Assembly: GCA_009774145.1 (NCBI GenBank)
Contig: VSND01000037.1
Coordinates: 1 to 42,326 of the forward strand
DNA length: 42,326 nucleotides
DNA from: Lachnospiraceae bacterium
Lineage (GTDB): Bacteria > Bacillota > Clostridia > Lachnospirales > Lachnospiraceae
Direction: 5' to 3'
In this document: positions 1-6,336 of the stretch, piece by piece
Numbering within the stretch: position 1 is the stretch's first letter
How the letters are laid out: the number at the start of each line of letters is the position of its first letter
The notes under the pieces: model-generated
The model's database searches: none
Told to the model about the DNA's origin: nothing
Seen by the model: only the letters and a program-made list of their open reading frames with translations
Program-made: the position numbers and the translations under genes

Positions 1-55
1 GTACAAGGTAATATAGAGTAAAACGCTTGCATCTGGCAAGTATAAAATAGAAAAA
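1..55. other. left flank of the IS element, no gene seen
   Basis: Short AT-rich stretch outside the left terminal repeat of the IS1182-type element. It has a small hairpin (cttgc/gcaag, about 26-40). No coding sequence is recognisable, and it does not resemble the missing part of the IS256-family gene on the other side of the element. Confidence 0.4.
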
Positions 56-228
56 GGGGCTGTCGGTTAATACCAATTTTTAGTCTCTGACAGTTGAAAA
101 TGAGACGATCCCACAGAATCGAGCTTTTTTAAGGCTGGATTTCATTGCAGGATCGTCTCCTTCTTTTTATAACCTCTATTTTAGGGCGCAAAAAACCCTT
201 GTTTGGATTTTTCGGAGCACACTACCGG

Positions 229-1983
229 CTAAGCCGCTTTCTGCTCTTTTTTTCCTTCATATTTTTCGATTTCATGATGTAAAAACCGATGGTATTTCAT
301 AAGGTTCCGCCCGATCGCATACAGCATGAACTCTTTATATACTTTATCTGCAGAACGATAGTTGAAGCGCCGGAAGTCCTCATTCTCTTTGATATCACCG
401 AAATGTCCTTCTGTCTGGATGGAACGTATCTGCCGTTTCAAAATCCCTTCCTCACTCTGGATATTTGCGTTGGATGCTTCCCGCAGTTCTTCCCAGCGTT
501 CGTTGATCTTCATGACTTTATTCCGGTCTGGATCCTTCCCAGCATTGTATTTATAAAGACATTTGGATTTATGCTCACAGCCGCTGCAGTCCGCACAGCC
601 GTATACCTCTACCGTCTGGGTATAACCGTCCTGCTCTTTGCTTTCCGTCCGGATATGGCGCAGCTCCCTTCCGTCATGGCAGATGTAATAGTGCTCATCC
701 TCAAAGACGGCGTATGTCATGTTGTAATACTTCCCGATATTTTCTTTATAAGCTCGGGTTTTCCGTTTCTCATGATCCTGAAGCTTGATATAGCTTCGGA
801 TACCGTTCTCTTTGAGATACAGCAGATTCTTTTCACTACAGTAGCCGCTGTCGGCGGTCACCGCCTCCAGAGTGTCTCCAAATGCATCCCGATGCTTTTT
901 CATAACGGGAATCAGTGTACTGTAGTCTGTCCGGTCATTACTCACATATCCGTGGATTATAAAGTAATTCTCTACCGCGATCTGGACATTGTATGCCGGC
1001 TTTAGCTGCCCGTTCAGCATATGGTCCTCTTTCATCCGCATGAATGTTGCTTCCAGGTCCGTTTTGGAATAGCTGTTCCGGTCTTTCCCCATGATCTCAA
1101 AGCATTCCTTATACTCCATCAGACGGCTGCCGCATTCTTCCAGTTCCTCATAGAGTTTCTGGATCTCCGGCTTATGTTTCCCTTTTTCAAAAACAAATCC
1201 GATCCCTTCCCCCTGCGCAATCCGCATCAGGTTTTTCTGCAGCTTCAGGATCTCAAGGGGAGAACAGTGATCGATCTCAATGATGGTGTTATTGGAGATC
1301 TTTTTATGCTTTGTCAGCTTCCGCTTCCTGTTTTCTTCGATGACCTTCCTGACTTTGTCCATTCCTTCAATCACGAACATATGGGCATCCCCGAGATTAT
1401 ATTTCGTCCCATATCCATTCTCCAACAGGAATGCATTGTACTTTACATAAAGGGCATCGATGGCATCCAGCAGACCGGCAAGGTGATAGTTGAGGCTGCC
1501 CCGCCAAACAAACGTGTATCTGTTTGCATTCGCTTCAAGCTTTGTTCCGTCAATGTAAAGTTCTTTCAGTGTGATAAGGCCTTCCTTCTCCAGACGGCGC
1601 ATAAACTGGTAATTCAATTCATCCAGGACTTCTCCCGTTAGCTTTTTCCCTTTAAAATCGTAAAAAACATCCCGCTGGGGCTTCTGCCCTTTGGTCAGCC
1701 AGATAAATGCAAGATCTCTCTGGCATAAGTCTACAATCCGGTCAACAGCTCTTACCCCGCGCATGTTGGCATAGGTAACAACAGAATACAGCATGATTGG
1801 GTTAAACCCGGTTCTTCCCTTATCAGAATAACAGGCCAGCAGGCCTGAAAAATCCAAATCCTCCATCACTTTTTTCAGGGTATAGACTGGATCGTCGTCG
1901 GGTAAACCCAATTCGTAAAAACTGAAGTTAATTTTCTGTTGCCCAAACTCGAAAAAATCGTTATAATAATCTTGTTTTAGCAT
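229..1983 (-). CDS. IS1182-family transposase
   Basis: This 584-residue DDE transposase is of normal length for IS1182 family members and catalyses cut-and-paste or copy movement of the surrounding element. The first acidic residue is in the motif IDGTKLEANAN (D145), the second in TADSGYCSEKN (D377), and the C-terminal conserved block is EGHFGDIKENEDFRRF. The N-terminal 60-110 region matches the family's helical DNA-binding domain. The frame is intact, so the element may still be active. The ATG at 1983 has no Shine-Dalgarno sequence. A TATAAT box ends 7 nt upstream, so the message may start at or very near the start codon. The gene occupies almost the whole element, between its terminal repeats. 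Confidence 0.92.
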   Translation of the reverse strand: MLKQDYYNDFFEFGQQKINFSFYELGLPDDDPVYTLKKVMEDLDFSGLLACYSDKGRTGFNPIMLYSVVTYANMRGVRAVDRIVDLCQRDLAFIWLTKGQKPQRDVFYDFKGKKLTGEVLDELNYQFMRRLEKEGLITLKELYIDGTKLEANANRYTFVWRGSLNYHLAGLLDAIDALYVKYNAFLLENGYGTKYNLGDAHMFVIEGMDKVRKVIEENRKRKLTKHKKISNNTIIEIDHCSPLEILKLQKNLMRIAQGEGIGFVFEKGKHKPEIQKLYEELEECGSRLMEYKECFEIMGKDRNSYSKTDLEATFMRMKEDHMLNGQLKPAYNVQIAVENYFIIHGYVSNDRTDYSTLIPVMKKHRDAFGDTLEAVTADSGYCSEKNLLYLKENGIRSYIKLQDHEKRKTRAYKENIGKYYNMTYAVFEDEHYYICHDGRELRHIRTESKEQDGYTQTVEVYGCADCSGCEHKSKCLYKYNAGKDPDRNKVMKINERWEELREASNANIQSEEGILKRQIRSIQTEGHFGDIKENEDFRRFNYRSADKVYKEFMLYAIGRNLMKYHRFLHHEIEKYEGKKEQKAA

Positions 1984-1998
1984 AGTTTCATTATAACA
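1984..1998 (-). promoter_or_regulatory. -10 box placing transcription start at the transposase ATG
   Basis: On the minus strand TATAAT is followed by only six or seven bases and then the ATG. No convincing -35 box lies 17 nt upstream and no ribosome binding site is present. The layout suggests a leaderless or nearly leaderless, weakly translated message. This is inferred from spacing only. Confidence 0.5.
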
Positions 1999-2008
1999 TG
2001 AAACGGGA

Positions 2009-2042
2009 AAAAAGATGGTTGTCGTTAGCCATCTTTTTTTCT
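2009..2042. terminator. bidirectional hairpin with A/T tracts upstream of the transposase promoter
   Basis: An 11-bp stem pairs an aaaaaagatgg arm with a ccatctttttt arm, giving U-tracts in both directions. It lies immediately upstream of the transposase -10 box. It could stop transcription entering the element from outside. Confidence 0.7.
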
Positions 2043-2058
2043 TTTTTGCAAAAAGTTT

Positions 2059-2098
2059 CAGGGGTAGGTGTGATTCGCACGAATCACACCTACCCCTG
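2059..2098. repeat. 19-bp perfect inverted repeat near the IS right end
   Basis: The left arm (2059-2077) and right arm (2080-2098) are perfectly complementary around a 2-nt spacer. It lies inside the IS1182 element, about 30 bp from its right terminal repeat. Its position suggests a role in protecting the transposase gene from read-through or as a transposase-recognised subterminal site. Both are inference. Confidence 0.8.
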
Positions 2099-2127
2099 TT
2101 TGGAACTATCTATTTCCCGACAGCCCC

Positions 2128-2318
2128 ATACCGAACCTACCGGCTTTAGCCGGTAGTGGTTCAGTTTTCTGGTAGCCCAAAGTTGCATCCAGTTCCGCCT
2201 CCATGAGTTCCTGAAGGATGTCTTTGAAACTGTCTTTCAGAAGAGAATACACATCTGAGACACTGCTGATGTTGTTTTCTGTAATAATCTGTCGTATCTG
2301 GTCTTTAGCAATGGCCAT
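2128..2318 (-). pseudogene. IS256-family transposase, N-terminal fragment
   Basis: Starting at the ATG at 2318, about 50 residues match the N-terminus of IS256-type transposases, including IRQIITENNISSVSDVYSLL and ILQELMEAELDATLGYQK. Similarity is lost after residue 52, where a hairpin and then the IS1182-type element begin. The rest of the normally about 400-residue protein, including the whole catalytic domain, is absent from the window. The fragment cannot be functional. The region just upstream (to about 2410) probably contains the original IS256 left end, because tttacactaccc there resembles an IS256 terminal repeat. I could not confirm this. The stub shows nested insertion or deletion at this site. 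Confidence 0.8.
2133..2162. repeat. 13-bp hairpin abutting the IS1182 right end
   Basis: Arms gaacc+taccggct and agccggta+ggttc pair around a 2-nt loop with a 2-nt bulge. The hairpin starts 6 bp outside the IS1182 right end, exactly where similarity to IS256 transposase stops. The 13-mer cactaccggctaa from its minus strand also occurs at 220-232, at the transposase stop codon. It may be a small palindromic unit or an insertion target. Confidence 0.6.
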
Positions 2319-2490
2319 AAAAATACTCCTTTTCGATAAGAATTGTCATATCTGAATTCTTACCAGAAAGGAGCCATTTTTTACCAGAAACACAAACTAT
2401 TTTACACTACCCATTTATATGCCCGGAACCCTGCCCGATTTTACCCTTGCCCTCTATGACAGCGGGCAAGCCCCATTTAAACTAAATTAA

Positions 2491-2530
2491 AAAGAGTGTG
2501 AATCTTTTGATAACTCAATAGACTTCACAC
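2491..2530 (-). terminator. terminator of the small coiled-coil gene
   Basis: Reading the minus strand, gtgtgaa and ttcacac arms form a 7-bp stem followed by a tctttttaa tract. It sits about 24 bp past the stop codon of the minus-strand 99-residue gene. Confidence 0.6.
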
Positions 2531-2553
2531 CTTTATCGTGATATTCGTTATAC

Positions 2554-2853
2554 TTATGCTGTTTGGTTAATTTGTTGTTTTAACCGACGTAATTCATTTT
2601 CAAGTGAATTTAAACGAATTGCCATCATTTCTTTTTCAGTATCAATCTCTATTGCATCATGCAGATGCCTTGATAAATCGAGATGACCTTCAGCCACACG
2701 TTTAATATTAACGCTGATTTCATTTTCAATTGTCAGCTTAATATCTGTGATATCTTCTTCTAACTTGTCAATTTTATTAACGGTATTATCGAGTCTGGTA
2801 TCAACCTTATCAAGTCTGGAAAGAATCAGATCAAGCTTTTTACTATCTGTCAT
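2554..2853 (-). CDS. small coiled-coil protein of unknown function
   Basis: A 99-residue acidic and basic helical protein. Residues 5-50 show heptad-like Leu/Ile/Val spacing (LDLILSRLDKVDTRLDN, then KIDKLEEDITDIKL). A second coiled-coil stretch is at 75-95 (IRLNSLENELRRLKQQI). There is no signal peptide or membrane segment. Similar short proteins are common in Clostridia, sometimes near mobile DNA, but I know of no assigned role. A GGGGG ribosome binding site lies 5 nt upstream of the ATG, and a hairpin terminator follows, so the gene looks intact and independently transcribed. Base composition is more AT-rich than the housekeeping genes downstream, consistent with an accessory origin. Confidence 0.6.
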   Translation of the reverse strand: MTDSKKLDLILSRLDKVDTRLDNTVNKIDKLEEDITDIKLTIENEISVNIKRVAEGHLDLSRHLHDAIEIDTEKEMMAIRLNSLENELRRLKQQINQTA

Positions 2854-3008
2854 AAGATCCCCCCTTTTTCGTGACTTACTTAATATGTAACATATTATGA
2901 GTATATCACAATTCAGGTATGAAGTCTATTCAATTATCAATGTGCTGGTGTCCTTTGGCAGTGGCTCCCGCCCCTGTCCTTTTGACAATGTTATAATGGT
3001 ATAGGTTT

Positions 3009-3027
3009 ACCTGTTTTTACAACAGGT
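3009..3027. promoter_or_regulatory. operator-like inverted repeat
   Basis: acctgtt and aacaggt form a 7-bp inverted repeat with a 5-bp spacer, embedded in two direct aggtttacc repeats 20 bp (two helical turns) apart. It resembles a repressor site of the GntR type upstream of a sugar gene. No regulator gene remains in the window. Confidence 0.35.
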
Positions 3028-3140
3028 TTACCGGTATTTTTATCATTTTGGCATTATGCAAAATTTGCATATATATTATAGGTTTAACTATTGTGCAATT
3101 ATTATAATAATACAATGAAATCACGATAACCATGATATAT

Positions 3141-3169
3141 TTGAAAGAAAATGGATAAGGTGATATAAT
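3141..3169 (+). promoter_or_regulatory. SigA promoter of the PTS pseudogene
   Basis: TTGAAA at 3141-3146, a 17-bp spacer, then TATAAT at 3164-3169. It points towards the EIIBC remnant at 3236. An AGGGGGG ribosome-binding-like sequence follows at about 3225. Confidence 0.65.
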
Positions 3170-3235
3170 CTGACAAAGTGTAACTGTATTAGAACCCTTA
3201 TATTTCAATGGTTTTTTCATATATAGGGGGGTACA

Positions 3236-3775
3236 TTTACATTTCAAATCCTGGAGGAAGTGGGCGGCAGGAAAAATGTACAGAATCTGCCCCACTGTGT
3301 CACAAGGCTGCGTTTCAGTCTGCACTCGATGGACGGAGTGGATGAACAGAAGATAAAAAATATTCCCGGTGTCATGGGAGCAGTCAATTAAGGCAGGCAG
3401 TTCCAGGTCATCATCGGACAGGAAGTTCCGGTGGTCTTTGCAGAGATTCAGAAACCGGGTGACTTTGCGGTTCCTTCCCAGAAGGCTGCGAACGAAGACA
3501 GGAAGAAAGGGCCGGATCTGATTCTGGATACCCTGGCAGGTATCTTTTCTCCGATTATGCCGATTATAGCGGGCGCCGGTATGGTAAAAGTGCTGCTGTC
3601 GATTCTGGTCTTATTTGAACTGATCGACAAGACAGGAAATCTCTATTATTTTCTGTGTTTTATTGCGGATGCTTCCTGTTATTTTCTTCCGGTATTTCTG
3701 GCGGCATTTGCTGCAGGGAAATCATATCAGAGAGATTCCGGCTTCAGACGGCCCGGCTGCAGAAGAAGCAGATGA
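3236..3775 (+). pseudogene. beta-glucoside-type PTS EIIBC, broken remnant
   Basis: In one frame the translation gives an EIIB domain (LEEVGGRKNVQNLPHCVTRL, with the phosphocysteine in HCVTRLRF, then IKNIPGVMGAV), an in-frame TAA at 3389-3391, the EIIB end (QFQVIIGQEVPVVFAEI), and the first two membrane segments of EIIC (LAGIFSPIMPIIAGAGMVKV and YYFLCFIADASCYFLPVFL). The start codon is missing, an internal stop is present, and the C-terminal 350 or so residues of EIIC are deleted. An intact member of the BglF/EIIBCA family would phosphorylate and import a beta-glucoside or sucrose-like sugar. The promoter and a ribosome-binding-like sequence are still present, so decay may be recent. The remnant converges on hydG. 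Confidence 0.75.
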
Positions 3776-3787
3776 AACCGGCAAAGA

Positions 3788-3828
3788 GAAACTGCCGTAT
3801 GGAAATCTTTCATGCGGCAGTTCCTCTT
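3788..3828. terminator. convergent terminator between PTS remnant and hydG
   Basis: Arms aactgccgtatg and catgcggcagtt form a stem of about 12 bp with G-T pairs, with T-rich sequence on both outer sides. It lies between the converging PTS pseudogene and hydG and can serve both. Confidence 0.6.
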
Positions 3829-3846
3829 TTGCTATGGAATGACAGG

Positions 3847-5268
3847 CTAAAAACGGAAGTCCCGTTTTCCGGTTGCGATGTCATGAATATGTTCACCGGC
3901 AATCCTTCTTACCTTTGGATTGGGAATGGTTTCCAGTTCTCTTTCGATCAGCTTCAGGCCAAGTTTTCTGGTTTCTTCGCCGGCATAATCTTCCAGATAT
4001 TCTTTTAAAGTCATCAGGGCATTCGGATGGCAGCAGTTCAGAATCTGCATGTTTTTACACAGAGACATAAAACGGTCGCCGGTTCGTCCCTCACGGTAAC
4101 AGGCGGTGCAGAAGCTTGGAATGTAATCCAGCCGGATCAGCCAGTGGATGATTTCGTCCAGAGTCCTCTGGTCGCTGACATCGAACTGCGCGCTGGTAAC
4201 ATCCTCTTCCGTCTCCGGTGTCACATACCCTCCGACAGAAGTCCGGGATCCGCCGCTGATCTGAGATACACCAAGCGGAAGTACTTTTTCGCGGACGGAC
4301 TGGCTCTCCCGGGTGGAGATGATCATTCCGGTATAGGGTACCGAGATGCGGATCAGTGCACAGATCTTTGCGAAGACGTCGTCGCTGATGCCGTTGTCAA
4401 AAGCAGATGGATCAATGTCATCCGCACGTTTTACGCGGGGTACGCTGATGGTATGCGGACCGACTCCGTGTACGGCTTCCAGATGTTCTGCGTGCATCAG
4501 CAGTCCGGCAAATTCGTAGCGGTACATCTCAAGTCCGAACAGAACGCCAAGCCCCACGTCATCAATGCCGCCTTCCATGGCCCGGTCCATGGCTTCCGTG
4601 TGGTATGCATAATCATGCTTCGGTCCTGTGGGATGAAGCTGCTCATAACTTTTTTTGTGATAAGTTTCCTGGAACAGGATGTAGGTTCCGATCTCGGCTT
4701 CCTTCAGCTTCCGGTAATTCTCTACCGTGGTAGCTGCAATATTTACATTGACACGGCGGATGGCCCCGTTTTTATGCTTGATGCGGTAGATGGTTTTTAT
4801 GCTTTCCAGAATATATTCAATGGGATTGTTGACCGGATCTTCTCCGGCTTCGATGGCAAGGCGCTTGTGCCCCATGTCCTGCAGCGCGATCACTTCCTGC
4901 CGGATCTCGTCCTGCGTCAGTTTTTTTCTGGCAATATGTTTGTTCTTCGCATGATACGGACAGTAGACACAGCCGTTGACACAATAGTTGGACAGGTACA
5001 GCGGTGCGAACAGCACGATCCGGTTTCCGTAGTAGTCTTTTTTGATCTGTTCTGCCAGAGCATAGATTTCTCTGATTTTTTCCGGTATCTCACAGGCCAG
5101 AAGAACAGATGCTTCCCGATGGTCAAGGCCTTTTCGCTCTTTTGCCTTTGCAATGATTCGGTCAATCAGTTCCGTATTGTCCCTGTTGGCGTCTGCATAG
5201 GCAAGCGTTTCCTGGATTTCCCCGTCAGAGATGAATTCTTCTGCTTTCAATGATGCTGCGTTGTACAT
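3847..5268 (-). CDS. hydG: [FeFe]-hydrogenase maturase HydG (tyrosine lyase)
   Basis: HydG is a radical-SAM enzyme that cleaves tyrosine to p-cresol and dehydroglycine and then makes the CO and CN ligands of the hydrogenase H-cluster. The translation has the radical-SAM CX3CX2C motif (C96, C100, C103, in YCVNGCVYCPYH) and the HydG-specific C-terminal auxiliary cluster motif CX2CX22C (C387, C390, C413, around FCTACYREGRTGDRFM). Length is 473 residues, as expected. I chose the ATG at 5268 because AAAGGGG precedes it by 9 nt; an in-frame ATG 45 nt upstream has no ribosome binding site. The gene lies 77 bp downstream of the TM1266-type gene, and the pair is divergent from hydCBA. The other maturases, hydE and hydF, are not in the window. 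Confidence 0.95.
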   Translation of the reverse strand: MYNAASLKAEEFISDGEIQETLAYADANRDNTELIDRIIAKAKERKGLDHREASVLLACEIPEKIREIYALAEQIKKDYYGNRIVLFAPLYLSNYCVNGCVYCPYHAKNKHIARKKLTQDEIRQEVIALQDMGHKRLAIEAGEDPVNNPIEYILESIKTIYRIKHKNGAIRRVNVNIAATTVENYRKLKEAEIGTYILFQETYHKKSYEQLHPTGPKHDYAYHTEAMDRAMEGGIDDVGLGVLFGLEMYRYEFAGLLMHAEHLEAVHGVGPHTISVPRVKRADDIDPSAFDNGISDDVFAKICALIRISVPYTGMIISTRESQSVREKVLPLGVSQISGGSRTSVGGYVTPETEEDVTSAQFDVSDQRTLDEIIHWLIRLDYIPSFCTACYREGRTGDRFMSLCKNMQILNCCHPNALMTLKEYLEDYAGEETRKLGLKLIERELETIPNPKVRRIAGEHIHDIATGKRDFRF

Positions 5269-5345
5269 GGTGTAGTTTCCCCTTTCTTTTCGGTCAGCCT
5301 GCAATGCCTGCACGGCTTTCCGATCAGTACTGCGGTGAGGAGTGC

Positions 5346-5624
5346 TTACAGGGTATTTGCTTCGTGCGTATTGCTGCCCCTGATGCTGGAGTATATGGTT
5401 TTTGCTGTGACGCCCTGCAGACGCCCGATCTTTCCGGAAAGCGCATTGATCACATCCTGAGGGGCGTCTATGGCGATGCTGATGATATTCACGTCCCGTT
5501 CCCGGTAGGGAATGCCCATCCTTCCGATGATATAACGGCTGTATTCGTGAAGCAGATGATTCAGCTGCCCGGCCGATTCGGTATTTTCAACAATGATTCC
5601 AAGAAGTGCGATTCTTGTTTCCAT
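5346..5624 (-). CDS. TM1266-family iron-only hydrogenase system regulator
   Basis: This 92-residue protein resembles the small ferredoxin-fold (ACT/NikR-like) proteins named after Thermotoga TM1266, which occur next to [FeFe]-hydrogenase maturation genes and are proposed regulators. The recognisable pattern is METRIALLGIIVEN at the start, then SRYIIGRMGIPYRERDVNII and AIDAPQDVINALSGKIGRL. No DNA-binding helix-turn-helix is evident, so how it acts is unclear. AAGGAG lies 5 nt before the ATG at 5624. It heads a two-gene unit with hydG and faces the hydCBA operon across a 235-bp shared regulatory region, which fits control of hydrogenase synthesis or maturation. Confidence 0.85.
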   Translation of the reverse strand: METRIALLGIIVENTESAGQLNHLLHEYSRYIIGRMGIPYRERDVNIISIAIDAPQDVINALSGKIGRLQGVTAKTIYSSIRGSNTHEANTL

Positions 5625-5663
5625 ATATCTCCTTTCTCACCCGGTTTGATTGGATACAGATAA

Positions 5664-5692
5664 ATTTTATCATGGATTTAAGGACATGACAA
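5664..5692 (-). promoter_or_regulatory. promoter of the TM1266-hydG unit
   Basis: On the minus strand TTGTCA, a 17-bp spacer, then TAAAAT. It lies 40 bp upstream of the TM1266-type start codon and is the best promoter match in the divergent intergenic region for that direction. Confidence 0.6.
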
Positions 5693-5755
5693 TTGAAAAA
5701 ACACTTTTCCCTGCAATTTTTTTGAGATAAATTAGACAATAATACTAATTTCATG

Positions 5756-5801
5756 TTGCATCAAAAAGCAAAAAATGTTATTTTATATATAGTGTTATAA
5801 T
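5756..5801 (+). promoter_or_regulatory. hydCBA promoter region
   Basis: Two overlapping candidates: an extended -10 TGTTATAAT ending at 5801 with a weak -35, and TTGCAT (5756-5761), 17 bp, TATTTT (5779-5784). Both lead to hydC with a 60-75-nt AT-rich leader. I saw no clean Rex operator. Confidence 0.5.
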
Positions 5802-5859
5802 TTGTAAAAAAATAATGCTATGCAAAATGCACAACAATTTAAACAAGGAGGAAAAACGA

Positions 5860-6336
5860 ATGCTGGATCAGTCTTATTATCGTAAGACCGACGAGATCAT
5901 TGAGCACTACGGCCGCAAAGCCGGCTCGCTGATCCCAATCATGCAGGACATCCAGGCGGAATACCGCTATCTGCCGGGAGAGCTGCTGACCTATGTGGCA
6001 AAGGAGATCGGAATCAAGGAGGCAAAGGCCTACAGTGTGGCTACCTTCTATGAGAACTTCTCTTTTGAAGCAAAGGGAAAATATGTGATCAAAGTATGTG
6101 ACGGCACTGCCTGTCATGTCCGGAAGTCCACACCGGTGCTGGAAGCGCTCTGGAAGGAACTGGGACTCAGCAAGAAAAAACATACGACCGATGATATGAT
6201 GTTCACGGTAGAAACCGTATCGTGTCTGGGTGCATGCGGTCTTGCTCCGACGATGATGGTGAACGAAGATGTCTATCCTTCCATGACACCGGAAAAGGCA
6301 CTTGCAGTAATTGAAGAATTGAGAGGTAAGGGCTGA
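5860..6336 (+). CDS. hydC: bifurcating [FeFe] hydrogenase gamma subunit (NuoE-like)
   Basis: The 158-residue protein is a thioredoxin-fold [2Fe-2S] subunit homologous to the 24-kDa subunit NuoE of complex I. Cluster ligands are visible as C80, C85 (VCDGTACHV) and C122, C126 (SCLGACGLAP). It passes electrons between the NAD(P)H-oxidising HydB and the hydrogenase HydA. The start at 5860 is supported by AAGGAGG 8 nt upstream; an in-frame ATG 45 nt earlier lacks a ribosome binding site. The TGA stop overlaps the hydB ATG by 1 nt (translational coupling). Gene order hydC-hydB-hydA is that of the electron-bifurcating enzymes of Thermotoga and Clostridia and the NADP-reducing Hnd type. Confidence 0.93.
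   Translation: MLDQSYYRKTDEIIEHYGRKAGSLIPIMQDIQAEYRYLPGELLTYVAKEIGIKEAKAYSVATFYENFSFEAKGKYVIKVCDGTACHVRKSTPVLEALWKELGLSKKKHTTDDMMFTVETVSCLGACGLAPTMMVNEDVYPSMTPEKALAVIEELRGKG

Larger units (their letters stand above)
56..2127 (-). mobile_element. IS1182-family insertion sequence, complete
   Basis: Terminal inverted repeats are visible. The left end at 56 reads ggggctgtcggttaata and the right end at 2127, on the opposite strand, reads ggggctgtcgggaaata (15 of 17 identical). They enclose one transposase gene on the minus strand. Element length is about 2.07 kb, normal for the family. No target-site duplication is evident (flanks aaaa and atac), so the element may have been through a later rearrangement. 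Internal structures include a 10-bp inverted repeat downstream of the transposase (101-110 with 152-161), a terminator-like hairpin upstream of the transposase promoter, and a 19-bp perfect hairpin near the right end. Confidence 0.85.
2854..3235. other. gene-free AT-rich stretch with operator-like repeat and promoter
   Basis: No credible coding sequence. It holds an inverted repeat at 3009-3027 and a consensus promoter at 3141-3169, both apparently belonging to the broken PTS gene that follows. A TTGACA and a TATAAT at 2982-2997 are only 4 bp apart and do not make a promoter. Confidence 0.6.

Noticed and set aside
2982..2997. TTGACA followed by TATAAT
   Set aside because: The spacer is only 4 bp, so the two boxes cannot form one promoter.
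3017..3325. 102-codon minus-strand frame
   Set aside because: It lies opposite the PTS promoter and EIIB remnant, lacks a ribosome binding site and has no family features.
5700..5800. Rex operator between the divergent hydrogenase units
   Set aside because: AT-rich tgtta-like pieces are present, but no ttgttaa-type palindrome with correct spacing could be found.
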